Shown: in pieces, positions 30,605 through 42,951 of the stretch
Layout of the letters: every line of letters begins with the position of its first letter
Position numbering within the stretch: the stretch's first letter is position 1
Assembly: GCA_951394045.1 (NCBI GenBank)
Contig: OX595989.1
Span: 3,410,001 to 3,474,000 of the forward strand
Direction of reading: 5' to 3'
Source: Nitzschia sp. DOCU1
Lineage: Eukaryota > Bacillariophyta > Bacillariophyceae > Bacillariales > Bacillariaceae
Length of the DNA stretch: 64,000 nt
Notes under the pieces: generated by a model
The model's input: only the letters and a program-made list of their open reading frames with translations
Database searches by the model: none
Told to the model about the DNA's origin: nothing
Program-made: the position numbers and the translations under genes

Positions 30605-32296
30605 ATGATGAGTGCCATTGCAACTTGCCCCAGTCCTCTACTAGTAGATCCTCCAATCGATCATTCTGTCATGTCCACCACATCTTCGACCTTGTCGACA
30701 AGTAACACTTTTAAATATGAAAAGGAAGTGTGCGCCTTGTCGTGGTGGGAACCCATTCGTTTGTTGGAAGAAGGGTCCATTTCGGACATTCATCTCGTGA
30801 AACGGCGGGACAAATTTGTCAAGGTGCGCTACAAGGAAAAGCGCAACGTGATGGAACTCGCCAAGCGTCACACACTGCCCCAGTTTTTGTTTCGACGTCA
30901 GCCAGACAAAGAAGAAGAGTTGTGTGTATTAAAATCGATTCACAAGGATCATATTGGCGATGAGGCCGTCTTGGAAGAAATGCGAAGTGAGATCTTGGTC
31001 ATGTCGCAGTTGCACCATCCCAACATTGTCAAACTCAAGGAAGCTTATGAACGTCGACGACATATTTATCTGGTCATGGAGTATATGCCGGGTGGAAACT
31101 TGTGCCATCACGTGTATCCCGAGGAAGAAGCGAAACCAATGATACACAAAATCTTGTCGGCCGTTGCTTATCTGCATGCCCATGGCGTGGCTCATCGCGA
31201 CATCAAGTTGGAAAATATCATGCTGGATGCCAAGGGACAAGTCAAATTGATTGATTTTGGACTGGCCACAAAGTACTTGAGTGAAGACTTTTCGAACATG
31301 ACAGATACCGTGGGGACGCTCTATTCCATGGCTCCAGAAGTCATTCAGGGCGTTCACTACGATTCCAAGTGTGACTTGTGGAGTGTAGGAGTCGTAGCGT
31401 ATATGCTATTGTCAGGTGTTCGTCCCTTTTGGGGTCCACTCAAACCGATGGTGTGGAGTAAGCGACGATTGGTCATGATGGGATTGATTCAAAAGGGCGA
31501 GTATGCTCCCATGACGGACCAGAATTTTTGGGATGGAGTATCAGACCAAGCAAAGGACTTTGTACGATCGTTATTGCGAGTGGATCCCAAGGAACGGCCT
31601 ACGGCAACCGAAGCTCTAGCATCTCCTTGGTTCAATTCGACGTCGGGACTGGTAGACGGCGATGGTAATGATGTTGCTGCCAGCAAAGATGCCTCCATTG
31701 GTCTTACAGAGAACGACCGCGACGACTTTAAGGAACATTTGCATGGGACCGAATTTCGAGCATATGCCTTGCAACTTCTTACGAGAAAATTGACATCTGC
31801 GGAGGTGGAACAACTCGAGATACGACTACAAGAAGCCGACGAGGCAGGAAATGGAATTTTGGAAGTGCCTACCTTTGTCGAATTACTACAAGACTTGCCA
31901 TCGTTGACCCAACAAGATGTGGAGCAACTGACCCAACATTTCGAAGAATCCCATAAACCGCAACCGAAAATCGAATATATTGACTTTATGATTCAAGTCA
32001 TTTTGGGACGCCAACGTCTCATTATGGATTCTTTGGCGGCGACATTGGATAGCCTGGATACCATGGGTAGTCGTGAAATTGTCGTGAATGACTTGATACC
32101 ACTGTTGGACAAGCCGGAACACCGGCTATCCGAGGAAATGCAACAAGAAATTCGTCAAAAGGTGTTGTCGATTCAAGACAAACAAGGCATGGCATCGACA
32201 GTGGCCATTTTGGAATGGTTTGGAAAACTGGTCAAGCAAAGCCAGCGGCATTCCGTTCGTAGTCTTCCAGACGAGAGCGAAACCTCTATTCGATGA
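30605..32296 (+). CDS. CDPK-like serine/threonine protein kinase
   Basis: A single exon; from the ATG at 30605 it has 563 residues (the frame extends to an ATG at 30425, giving 623). The kinase domain has the lysine in CVLKSI (about residue 110), the catalytic HRDIKLEN (Asp199), DFGLA (Asp217), APEVIQG and the CDLWSVGVVAYMLLSG helix. This is the CAMK/CDPK type. The glycine loop is degenerate (LLEEGSISDIHL). An insertion rich in basic residues lies between the loop and the lysine. The C-terminal 190 residues look like a decayed calmodulin-like regulatory domain. EADEAGNGILEVPTF keeps an EF-hand outline but lacks the usual Glu at position 12, so calcium binding is doubtful. It phosphorylates proteins on Ser/Thr; targets unknown. 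The 3' ends with the next gene are only 73 bp apart (convergent). Confidence 0.9.
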   Translation: MMSAIATCPSPLLVDPPIDHSVMSTTSSTLSTSNTFKYEKEVCALSWWEPIRLLEEGSISDIHLVKRRDKFVKVRYKEKRNVMELAKRHTLPQFLFRRQPDKEEELCVLKSIHKDHIGDEAVLEEMRSEILVMSQLHHPNIVKLKEAYERRRHIYLVMEYMPGGNLCHHVYPEEEAKPMIHKILSAVAYLHAHGVAHRDIKLENIMLDAKGQVKLIDFGLATKYLSEDFSNMTDTVGTLYSMAPEVIQGVHYDSKCDLWSVGVVAYMLLSGVRPFWGPLKPMVWSKRRLVMMGLIQKGEYAPMTDQNFWDGVSDQAKDFVRSLLRVDPKERPTATEALASPWFNSTSGLVDGDGNDVAASKDASIGLTENDRDDFKEHLHGTEFRAYALQLLTRKLTSAEVEQLEIRLQEADEAGNGILEVPTFVELLQDLPSLTQQDVEQLTQHFEESHKPQPKIEYIDFMIQVILGRQRLIMDSLAATLDSLDTMGSREIVVNDLIPLLDKPEHRLSEEMQQEIRQKVLSIQDKQGMASTVAILEWFGKLVKQSQRHSVRSLPDESETSIR

Positions 32297-32369
32297 TTTT
32301 TTTAGCTTCGATTGCGGCGAGTACTATTGTTATCAAAATGCGGCTAGTAGTAGTGCTACTACTTTACCA

Positions 32370-34895
32370 CTAATCAATGTAATATACTTGTAGCCATGCC
32401 ATTTCGCCATGATGACCGTACGTGGCATCAGCAGTCTTTTCAGCAAACAGTGAACGGCCCTTGACAAGAACCGGCTCTTCCAATCCATACTCGGGCGATC
32501 CCCAAAGACACGGTGGCTGAGCAATAAAACCAGGTTCTTGGAATCGGCCGTCTTCATCTTCCTGTCCTTGTCCATCATACGTGGCATCTTGACGGCAAAT
32601 CAATGTGCCAGTCGTGGCGTTACAGTCTTGTGGCTTGACGCTCTCGTCGCAAAGGTAGAGCGAGGTGGATAGACACGTCGGCGCATGGCAATGGAAATGA
32701 GCCGCCACCAAAGGACCACTATTCACAATAAAGGAGCCTTGAATAGTATGAATCCATTTTCCCGTTGTTTCGTCTATGGAACAGCCAGGCACATTTGCAG
32801 CGCACTTTGGAACATCGTATTCGACAGGACTGGCAATACCCCATGTCGTTCGATGCACTTGTTGATGATAGGTTTCGTCATATTCTTGATACCAAAAGCG
32901 AAATTTCAAACGATAACGTAACGGTTGATCAGGCCACGGAATCTCTTGATCGGCGTCCAACAAACTCCACATGTGATGACAGGCAACTTGACCACCCTCA
33001 TACGTCCGAAGATCGCAGGTAGGATTCTGTTGCTCCAATAGATTGGTACGCGGAACGTCAGTACATTTGTTATTCCAAGAAACCTTATCGTTGCGACCAT
33101 GTTCACCGGGTTGATTGGGAACGGGAATATATTCCAGAGTTCCGCCTTGTGTATGGCCAAAGGGTGGAGGATCGGATTCGCAGACGCACGTGCCACCGGC
33201 GTGGTGGGTAATAGGCAACAAGACGGCCTCGCTAGCTTCCTTGGCTTGATGATAGCCAAATTCCGAGGAAGAACCAACGGCCCGAATAAAGGGTATCACC
33301 GTCGTGAGCGTATCAAAATCAAAGTACGCATGCCCTCTGGCCGGACGTCGAACTTGAACGGTCACAAGATTGCGATTGTCATCCCAATCGACATTGATCA
33401 GAGTTAGCGTGGGAGGATCCACGGTACTACCTGGAACATGATCTCCTAATATCCGTTCCGATACTCGGATAGTATCATCGTCTGTTGGCTCAACGATAAT
33501 GGTCCATGGATGATCCTTCATGGCTTGAGCACCAAAGCCAATGCCGTACCACACGTCGGCGGGACCCGTCAAGAACAAGTCCACTTGATTGGCTTGTGTA
33601 TCCACCTCTAAACGAAAGCTAGTCAACGTGTCCGATTTGGATTCCGAAGCAAAGTAGCGGGGTTTGTCTCCAGAAGTTCCAGAGGTTCCGCAAGGTACGG
33701 TACTGTTCGAGTCAAGAGCATTGTAATACGCCTCGATTTTATAATCCAAAGCATCTTCTTCTTGTTGAATGGAGACACTGCATCCGGTGGGACGATTCGG
33801 TGTACTTCCGGACCATTGATTCATGGAAGTAGTATCGTCGGGTAACAAGGACGCTACGGCTTGAAAGCAGGCCTCTGCCGATTCGACCGGATGTAAACCT
33901 TCCGGGCAAGGGCTATTGCCGCTGTTCCATAATTGATAGGTTACTGGCAAGTGCTTAATGATACGCGTCGTCACGGGACATTCCAACAATCCACTATATA
34001 GTGGATTCGTAAGAGGAGCCAAGGAACTGCGCGGCAGTGGTCCTGGAACAAAGTTTGTTTGGGCCGACAAGGACATGGCCTCGCGATGCCAGGTATCAAT
34101 TTGCATGGGCGTTACTTGAAATGCCTTTGGTTGTTGGATCAATTGAACAAATCCAGGAGCATATCCATGAAAGGATTTGCGGACTTCTCCACCATTGGCG
34201 CCCCCAAATTCGACGCGATTCGGAATTGGAGTACTGGTAGGATCCACTACTTTGTAATAGGGTTGATGAGGCGATCGTCCATGTCCCATCATGGCGGCGT
34301 GTTCATCGTCGTCACCATAGCCTTGATCGCCAGGCATGATTAGTTCAAATCGTGCATCGCCACCAATCATGGTCGATTCAAAGTGATGATTGTACAGCGC
34401 ATTGATAGGAATGCTGATTTCCGTGGTAGTTCCGTCAGTATTGCTCAACTCCATGACTTGATCCAATTCAAAGCCCACTACGGCCATGGTACTGTTTGCG
34501 AATTTGCCGACAATTTCCGCAGGCAGCGGAACCGGCTCGAGACTCTTCCAAAAGACTTGTGAATACAATTGTTCCACGTACGGACTATAAAGGTCAAAAT
34601 GACGAGTTTGTTTCCTGGGATACTCTCGATAGTTGGTGGGAAACAAACGCTCCGTATCATGAGCACCAGGAGTCGCCGCAAGACGATACTTGCCATTCAT
34701 ATTGCTGGGCGACGATGATTCATCCGTCGTAGTGTGGACATCTCCATTACCACCGCGAAGAAGAACTTGCAAGCGTTGGTGGGGCGCGGGAACCGAATAT
34801 CCCGTCAAAAGGGCCGCAACAAACAATAATAGCAAAATCCAAAAGCGAAAGGACGCTAGAGGCCCTCGTTTTGCAGTACCAGACGTCTTTATCAT
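32370..34895 (-). CDS. Secretory-path protein with DOMON-like and SURNod19-like regions
   Basis: A single exon of 841 residues. A basic start and hydrophobic stretch (FRFWILLLLFVAALLTGYS) form a signal anchor or signal peptide. The central part is Cys-containing and ends in a DOMON-like beta-sandwich: FRLEVDTQANQVDLFLTGP, DVWYGIGFGAQAM and VTVQVRRPARGHAYFDF. The C-terminal part has a Cys- and His-rich block (VAAHFHCHAPTCLSTSLYLC and GTLICRQDATYDG), then GFIAQPPCLWG and YGHHGEMAWLQVYY, resembling plant SURNod19 proteins. DOMON domains bind heme or sugars, and the HFHCH cluster could bind metal, so an extracellular redox or binding role is possible but inferred. The gene faces away from ACC across a 586-bp shared promoter. 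Confidence 0.75.
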   Translation of the reverse strand: MIKTSGTAKRGPLASFRFWILLLLFVAALLTGYSVPAPHQRLQVLLRGGNGDVHTTTDESSSPSNMNGKYRLAATPGAHDTERLFPTNYREYPRKQTRHFDLYSPYVEQLYSQVFWKSLEPVPLPAEIVGKFANSTMAVVGFELDQVMELSNTDGTTTEISIPINALYNHHFESTMIGGDARFELIMPGDQGYGDDDEHAAMMGHGRSPHQPYYKVVDPTSTPIPNRVEFGGANGGEVRKSFHGYAPGFVQLIQQPKAFQVTPMQIDTWHREAMSLSAQTNFVPGPLPRSSLAPLTNPLYSGLLECPVTTRIIKHLPVTYQLWNSGNSPCPEGLHPVESAEACFQAVASLLPDDTTSMNQWSGSTPNRPTGCSVSIQQEEDALDYKIEAYYNALDSNSTVPCGTSGTSGDKPRYFASESKSDTLTSFRLEVDTQANQVDLFLTGPADVWYGIGFGAQAMKDHPWTIIVEPTDDDTIRVSERILGDHVPGSTVDPPTLTLINVDWDDNRNLVTVQVRRPARGHAYFDFDTLTTVIPFIRAVGSSSEFGYHQAKEASEAVLLPITHHAGGTCVCESDPPPFGHTQGGTLEYIPVPNQPGEHGRNDKVSWNNKCTDVPRTNLLEQQNPTCDLRTYEGGQVACHHMWSLLDADQEIPWPDQPLRYRLKFRFWYQEYDETYHQQVHRTTWGIASPVEYDVPKCAANVPGCSIDETTGKWIHTIQGSFIVNSGPLVAAHFHCHAPTCLSTSLYLCDESVKPQDCNATTGTLICRQDATYDGQGQEDEDGRFQEPGFIAQPPCLWGSPEYGLEEPVLVKGRSLFAEKTADATYGHHGEMAWLQVYYID

Positions 34896-35481
34896 GCTTG
34901 CAGTATGAAAAGAAAGCGCAAGAACCGTCGATAGAGTGTGGTTGCAAGGTAGTAAAGGTCATGGTGCACATCCAGCGTAGCGTTCGCATTTCCTTCCGCG
35001 ATGGCTTCCGCCCACATCCATACTCGACTCCAACGAGTCAGGTGTCCGGCCATATGTTCGGCCATTCAGCCCAAAGGTCGGACTTGTATTTTGAATCCGG
35101 TTAGGCGTTCGGATACGAAATCTGATAGTCGGACATATGTCCGCCGTAGAAAGGGAAGGTCGGACTTTAGTCCTGGAACGAGTTTAATTCCCGCAGTGAC
35201 ATCAGACTCGCGCCGGCTGCACTTTCGCGCCTTTTTTCTCATTGGACACATCCAAGAAAGGATGCCAAACCACAAATGCTACTGCCGACGCACGAACGAA
35301 CCTTTCCAAAGATCATCACACATTGGTGTTGTCGTCGTCGTCGTCGTCGTTTTTGGACCGCACATGCATCATCCTTTTGTCATCGTCACACAAAGCACAA
35401 AGCAAACGAAAAGACTACTTCTTCTTGTTATTCTAGCTACTTCTACAAGTGCCAGCCAGGTAGTAGTGCTTGAACAGTAAC
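34896..35481. promoter_or_regulatory. Divergent promoter region of the DOMON protein and ACC genes
   Basis: 586 bp separate the two start codons. GTCGGAC occurs at 35077-35083, 35128-35134 and 35159-35165, with related GTCCGGC and TTCGGCC words. The second overlaps the perfect 12-bp palindrome GGACATATGTCC (35131-35142). A GTC triplet run (about 35329-35350) lies nearer the ACC start. The regulatory role is inferred from clustering and location. Confidence 0.45.
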
Positions 35482-38400
35482 ATGGCCGAAGTGGTCGATA
35501 CACCGGCCAGTCCGTTGCAACGACCACGCAATGTCGTAGCGTCCTTGAATGTGAAATCGCATCGTCGATTTACGTCGGTGGCAAGTTATGTCAAAGCCCT
35601 GGGGGGAAGCAAATCCATGGTCATTACCAAGGTCTTGATTGCGAACAATGGAGTCGCCGCCGTCAAGGCGATTCGATCGATTCGACGATGGGCCTATGAA
35701 GTCTTTGGAGACGAACGGGCCATTCAATTTGTCGTCATGGCAACGCCAGAAGATTTGCGGTAAGCTATGCATGCATGCCTGACATGAAAGAGAAAGCGTA
35801 CTGCAACGACTCACTCTCTAATACTCTCATTGTTACAACAGCGCCAATGCCGAGTACATTCGAATGGGAGATGTCATTATTGATGTTCCAGGTGGGAGCA
35901 ACAATCACAACTACGCCAATGTTACTTTGATTGTGGAATTAGCACGATTGCATGGTGTACATGCCGTCTGGGCTGGGTGGGGGCATGCCAGTGAAAATCC
36001 TCTTTTACCGGATACGCTAGCGCAATCGCATCCTCCTATCAAATTCATTGGACCTTCAGGACCGCCCATGAGAGCGTTAGGAGACAAGATTGGCTCTACC
36101 ATTATTGCTCAATCGGCAGGAGTTCCTTGTATTGACTGGAATGGAGCTCATGTCGAAGCTACCTATGACAAGACTACAGGAACATTGCCCGATCAAGCCT
36201 ACGAACAAGCCTCGATTGCATCGGCATCGCAAGCTAGCGAGGCCGCCTCTAAGATTGGATTTCCCGTCATGATCAAGGCCAGTGAAGGTGGGGGCGGAAA
36301 AGGCATTCGACGTGTGGAAAAAATAGAAGATGTACCCAATGCCTATCGTCAAGTATGTGGAGAAGTGCCGGGATCGCCCATTTTCATCATGAAGTTGTCA
36401 CAAGGCTCGAGGCATTTGGAAGTGCAATTGTTGGCGGACGAATATGGTGACGCAGTCGCCTTGAATGGACGTGACTGTAGTGTCCAACGTAGGCATCAAA
36501 AGATTATTGAAGAAGGTCCGCCGATTGCCGCCTTGCCAGAAGTTTGGACTCAAATGGAACAAGCCGCCGTGGCCTTGGCCAAGGCTGTGGGGTATGCTAA
36601 TGCGGGAACCGTCGAGTACTTGTATTCCGAGTCCCAAGCCAACTTTTACTTTTTGGAATTGAATCCACGTTTACAAGTGGAACATCCCGTGACGGAAATG
36701 ATTACTCAAGTTAACTTGCCAGCCGCACAACTCCAGGTTGCCATGGGCATTCCTTTGGACAATATTCCTGAAATTCGACAGTTGTATGGACGCAATCGTT
36801 TTGAAGACGATCCTCAAGACGTGTCTTCGAGAATCGATTGGGAAACGGCCCAACGTATTCCTCCCCATGGCCATTGTATGGCAGTCCGAATTACGGCTGA
36901 AAATGCCGAAGCTGGATTCAAGCCAACCTCGGGTGGCATTCAAGAATTGAACTTTCGAAGTACTCCCAGTGTTTGGGGCTACTTTAGTATGGACAGTTCT
37001 GGAAGTATTCATGAGTTTGCGGATTCCCAGTTTGGGCACTTGTTTGCCAATGGGAATGATCGAGAACAAGCCCGACGTAATATGGTGTTGGCCTTGAAGG
37101 AATTGTCGATTCGTGGAGACATTTCGACGACGGTGGACTATATTTCCAAATTGATCGAGTTGGAAGATTTCATTGAGAATCGTATTGATACGGCATGGTT
37201 GGATGGAATTATTCAAGAAAATTCCGTGGCTGGCCTTTTCGATGCGAGTTCGAATAACTCGTTGAAGCGGCGATCGTCCATGCGTAGCATGACGGAGGAA
37301 GATAGTCATTTGCATGTCGTCTTGGGAGGAACCATTGTGGCCTACGATCAATGTCTAGCAGGGGAAAAACAATTCTCGGAATTGCTACAAAAGGGTCAGT
37401 TGCCGCCCCGTCACTTGCTGAAAATGTCGCACAAGGTCGAACTGATTTTGAACGGCGTCAAGTACCAACTGGTCTGTACTCGCAAGGGGCAGAATACCTT
37501 TCGCATTGCCCTAGACAAGGCAGGAGTGGACGGCTTCGTCTTGACCAATGTGCGTATATTGAGCGACGGTGGTTATCTGATTGAAATCGGAGGAACTAGT
37601 CAAGTTGCCTACTTGACAAACAAGGGTGACGTAGCGACGGGTATGAGGATCAACGTGGCAGGATCGAATATTGCGTTTTCGCCAGACTATAATCCTACGT
37701 CGCTACGAACCGATGTTGCGGGGAAATTGGTGAAGAAATTGGTGGCGGATGGAAGCCATGTTAAAAAGGGGGAGCCTTACGCGGAAATTGAAGTGATGAA
37801 GATGTTCATGCCCCTACGAGTGGAAGAATCCGGAGTGGTCGAATGGAAGTGCAACGAAGGGGCCGCTATTTCACCCGGAGACCTTTTGGCCACGCTTGAA
37901 TTGGACAACCCCGAGAACGTATCGTTAGTGACAGTCTTTGAAGGACGTCTTCAAGTAGCTGGCTGGGGGGCATCGAGCCGCCCGGCCAATGCCAAGCGTC
38001 CGCATCTGGTGTTGCGGGCTGCACTTGAACAGTTAGAGGGTGCCATGTCAGGTTACGTCTTGGATAAGCAAGAAGTCGATAACGCAATGGAAGACTTGGC
38101 CTTGGCCGTCACGGATGCTTCACTTCCAATGCTGGAAATTAGTGAGCAGCTCTCCGTGTTGAGTGGACGAATCTCCAGCTCTTTGTTCCAGGGCATCAAC
38201 AAGCTTCTGAATAATTTTCGAGAATCATCTCAACCCGGAAGCGGTATTCCCTTGAGGTGAGAATGAAAGAGTTCAACCAGCGAGAATTCGCGTCTTGTTC
38301 CCTGCACTTACACGATTCCTTTTTCTGATTTACAGATTTCCGGCCGAAGAGGTTTTGTCTTTGGTCGACAAGGAAGCCGCTTCCATATCCAACGCTTCTG

Positions 38401-41400
38401 AACGAGCGGCTTTTTCGGCTTTGACCACTCCTTTCCGCAATGTAGTCGTGTCGTACACTCAGAGCAAGGCCGTGGGAGTCCCCGGAGCCGAAAAAGCGCT
38501 GCAGTCTTTCATCAGCATCCTCCGCAAATGGATTTCAGTCGAACGTTGGTTTTGCGATGCATCTTCGTATGCAGATTCCGTGGATAATGTTCGTCGGCTG
38601 CACAAGGACGACACAAATGCCGTCCTTCTCATTTGCCGTGCCCACGAACAACTTAAGACTACGACATACATCTTGGCCCGGATCATGTCCGCCATTGACG
38701 ATGGCGCTAGATTTGACTTGACCACGAGTAACTCAACTTCTATCGCCAAACGAGTGTCTGTGGTTGCCGGCGCAGGCAGCCTACAAAATGCCTTCCCCTC
38801 TATTGCTGAAGTGGGTGGCATGGGCCAAAACAAGCTTTACGCTGAGGTTGCCTTACGCGCGAGAAAATTGCTCATGCAAGAAAGTATGCCGAATTTGGAA
38901 CAACGCAAGAACAAGGTCCTAGAAGCCGCCAAGCAATTGACTGAGTCGGATACGAAGGCAGCGGACGAGCTTCTTGCCGATCAAACGCCAGTGCTGGATG
39001 TGTTCTTGCCATTGATGAAGAAGATCGCAGGCACTAAGGAGGAAGTTGGTCTACTGGAATTGATTGCCAAGCGGTTGTATCGTACGTATACGGTCAAGGA
39101 GACTGAGCGCGACTACGAAGACCGTCTCTTCAAATTTTCCTTTTTGAACAAGGCCTCGGAGCGGGCGATCCACAAGTTGACGTCAATTAATAGCATGACT
39201 GAGCTTAGCAGCGTCATGAGCCACTCGTCACTCAGTAAACTCAGCGACCACTCTGAGGGTGAGTCCGATGGCAGACTTGTCGCTACGGAGAATTTGGAAA
39301 AGATCCCTTCCAACGTAACGCGAACTGGCGTGTTCAAGGTGCTGGACTCCATCGACTCATTGTCCGACATGTCATTTTTTGAAAAAATCTTGACGAATTT
39401 CCCTCAAAGTGTGGAAGGTCCTGATTCAAAAACAGGGCCGATCAACGTCCTGTACTTCACAGTCCCCACGATTTCAGTAGGCTCGGATGAAGCTTCAAGC
39501 AACGATATCGCTACGAAGTGCCATGCAATCTTAGCACCCTACGCGCACGCACTGGAGAAAGCGCGAGTTCGACGAGTCACCTTTTCTTTCGATCGCCAGA
39601 CTGAGGATGGATTTGATGATAATTCTCCTGCCACCTTCACCTACAGGGCCCCGGAATACACCGAGGACTCTCTGATTCGAAGCATCGACCCGAGCCATGC
39701 CATTCATCTAGACTTGGCTCGCGTGGCAGCAAACTTCCGAGTACGCACCCTTGGCGCCACCCACACGACAACTTCGCACATTCATCTCTACGAAGCCACG
39801 CCGAAGTCTGCTGCGCTGGCCAAAGATAAAAAGGCCAATAAGTCTCCTCGTCTCTTTGGACGTGCCTTGAGTTTCAACCTCGATTTCTCCTCCTCCACGT
39901 TCGAGCGCATCTTGGTGGATTCCCTAAACGCTTTGGATCTATGCCCGGAGAACTTGAAGGCGGACAACCATCTGTTTGTCAACTTGGTGAGCGACTTCGA
40001 AAAGGTCGTGCTGGATCCAGTCGTTGTTGAGCAAGTGGTGGTCGATATTCTCAAGCGTCATGGGGACCGAGTGACCTCGTTGGGAATCGTCGAAGTCGAG
40101 ACAAAGATCCTTTGTTCTCTAAGCAGAGACTCTCCTCCTATTTCATTGCGCCTGGTGGCTAGCAATCCGACTGGGTATGTGCATGTGATGAGTACCTATG
40201 TCGAAGCTGCCGATGACTCCGGATCCGATCGTGTTTTCAAGCTTATTGGAGGAACCAAGGCGAGTTTGGCGGGTGCTGGTGACAACTCGTGGGAAGGCCT
40301 GAGCGTTCATGCGCCATATCCGTTGACACGCCCATTTGATCACCAGAGAAAAGCTGCGCTTCTCTCTTCAGATACTCTTTACTGTTACGACTTACCTGCG
40401 CTGTTTGAAGCCGCAGTGGAACAAGAATGGATCGAAGCCTCGAGAAAGGGTGGCGTCGAAGGAGACATTCGCGCCGCAGGCCGTCCTTTAATGGTCATGT
40501 ATACCACAGAGCTGGTGGTGAAAAAGACCGGTGCAGTCAATCCTGATGACTGGACAATCGAAGATTATTTGAATGGAGAACTAGAGCTTTATCAGGTAAA
40601 CCGTGGATCGGGAGCCAACGATGTTGGAATGGTGGCGTGGCTCATGGTCCTCAAGACGGTGGAGTACCCCAATGGACGGCAAGTGGTGCTCATTGCCAAC
40701 GACATTACACACAAGGCAGGAAGTTTCGGCACACGTGAAGATGTCGTTTTCAAGCTTGCCTCCGAATTTGCCCGCGAGAAGAAGATCCCCCGATTATACA
40801 TTGCAGCCAACTCGGGGGCACGAATTGGCCTGGCGGATTCTGTCAAGAAGACTTTCAAGGTCGCCTTCAAAGATCCAACCAAGCCCGAGAACGGCTTTGA
40901 CTATGTTTACGTTACCAAAGAAGACTATGAAAAGCTTAACAGCGACAAACAACGAATCTTGGTCGAGCCGGCGACCTATGCAGGAGAAGCTGTCCATCGC
41001 ATTACAGACATCATTGGATCGGAACCCGACCTCGGCGTAGAGAACCTTAAAGGATCCGGATTAATTGCCGGCGAAACAAGCGCAGCTTACAAAGATATCT
41101 TCACATTGACCATCGTCCTCGGCCGAACCGTCGGAATCGGTGCCTACCTAGTCCGTCTCGGTCAACGAACTATCCAGAAGACAACAGCGTCGCCTATTAT
41201 TTTGACGGGGTATCAAGCCCTGAACAAGCTCATGGGAGTTGATGTATACTCAACAAATGATCAGCTCGGGGGGCCAGGAATCATGTACTCGAATGGAGTC
41301 TCGCATCTGGCCGTGCCTGATCACTTGCGCGCTATCAAGGCCGCCGTCGATTGGCTAAGCTACGTTCCTTCGATGCGCGGTGCTTTGCTACCAGTCACGG

Positions 41401-42713
41401 ACATCCGAGGCGTGGATGAAATCGAAAGATCCATTGACTTTACTCCAGTACCTGGAACTCCGTATGATCCCCGCATCCTCTTGGCCGGAGGCGAAGACGA
41501 CAACGGCAAATGGCAGAGTGGCTTCTTTGACCGTGGAAGTTTCACGGAGTATTTGGCAGGCTGGGCAAAAACAGTAGTGATTGGCCGCGCCCGACTTGGA
41601 GGCTTCCCAATGGGAGTCGTTATCACGGAAAACCGCACAGCGGAGAACATCAAGCCCGCAGACCCTGCCGATGTGAAAGCATCGGAAGCAGTCATTCAAG
41701 AAGCCGGGTGCGTGTGGTTTCCCAACAGTGCCTACAAGACCGCGCAAGCCATCAACGACTTCCGCACGGAGGATTTGCCTTTGTTTGTCTTTGCCAATTG
41801 GCGAGGATTCAGCGGAGGGCAGCGCGACATGTTTGACGAAGTCCTCAAGTATGGCTCCCTTATTGTGGATGCTTTTGTGGCTTACGTGCAACCCGTATTC
41901 GTCTATATCCCACCTTTTGCAGAGATTCGAGGAGGTGCCTGGGTGGTGTTGGATGCTTCCATCAATTCCTCTGTGATGGAGATGTATGCGGCTTCTGGAA
42001 GCGCTCGCGGCGGAGTCCTCGAGGCCAATGGAGCCGCGAGTGTGAAATACCGCACCAAGGATTTGATTACCACAATGCATCGCCTTGACGAAAAACTCAT
42101 GTCGTTGGACGCCCAGCTCAAGTCGGAAGGCCTTTCCAAGGAGGCCATAGAGGAAATTCAAGAAGCGATTGAGAGTAGGGAGCGTGCCTTGCTTCCGGTC
42201 TACGAACAAATCTCGGTTCAATTCTGTGAACTCCATGATACACCGGGCCGCATGGAGGCGGTTGGTGTTATTCGGCAGCAAGTGGAATGGAAGAGCGCGC
42301 GTTCTTTCTTCTACTGGCGTCTACGCCGCAAGTTGGCCGAGTTCGATCTCCGCAATAAGATTATCGATGCCGCCCAAGTGGGAAGGGGCATCAAGACACC
42401 CACTCCTCTGGAAGCATCGGATATGATCCGACAATGGTTTCTGGCCACTCCGGGTATGACTGCTGCCAAGTGGGAAGATGACAAGATAATGCTGACCTGG
42501 ATGGCTCAGAATCATGCATGGCTTGAGTCCAAGGTCGTAGTCTTCACTCAAGAATGCGTTGCACAGGAAGTAGCGTTGGTCATGACAGCGGGAGGGAACA
42601 CGGCGAAGGTGGGCACTAAGGGCATCGTTGAAGGAATCGGAAGGGCAATGGCGACCATGACGGAAGAAGACAAGGCCGCGTTTAAAGAGTTGCTTGCAAA
42701 GACAATTGGATAA
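35482..42713 (+). CDS. ACC: Multidomain acetyl-CoA carboxylase (cytosolic type)
   Basis: Three exons: 35482-35759, 35842-38256 and 38336-42713, both introns phase 2, 2,356 residues, normal for eukaryotic ACC. The start is the ATG in AACATGGCCG. The biotin carboxylase domain runs from [17 protein letters not shown] through [12 protein letters not shown] to [13 protein letters not shown]. The biotin carrier site EVMKMFMPL puts the biotinylated Lys near residue 746. A long central region follows, then the carboxyltransferase domain with [29 protein letters not shown] and [14 protein letters not shown]. It makes malonyl-CoA from acetyl-CoA, bicarbonate and ATP. The N-terminus has no signal peptide or plastid transit motif, and the GSGLIAGE segment resembles the animal and cytosolic forms, so a cytosolic role in fatty-acid elongation is likely. 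Diatoms usually carry a second, plastid ACC; that copy is not here. Confidence 0.97.
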
Positions 42714-42951
42714 TAGTTTGAATATAGCATCATCAAACTCAGGCTCTTCCTGTAAAGGACGTACTTTCCCGCCGATCCCATCTCCTCGATGGCGAAGAGG
42801 AGAATTATGGAAACGCTACTAGCTACTAAGGGTAGATTGGCGTGCTACTCTGACAAGAGCTGATTGCTACAGTCTACATTGATTTCAGTAGAGAAAGGCA
42901 CGGCCGTATCCGATTCCCAACTAGGATACTATTTGGTTGTCGATTTCGAAT

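Noticed and set aside
36671..42281. Several antisense frames of 70-297 codons over ACC
   Set aside because: Shadows of the strongly coding ACC exons; no domains.
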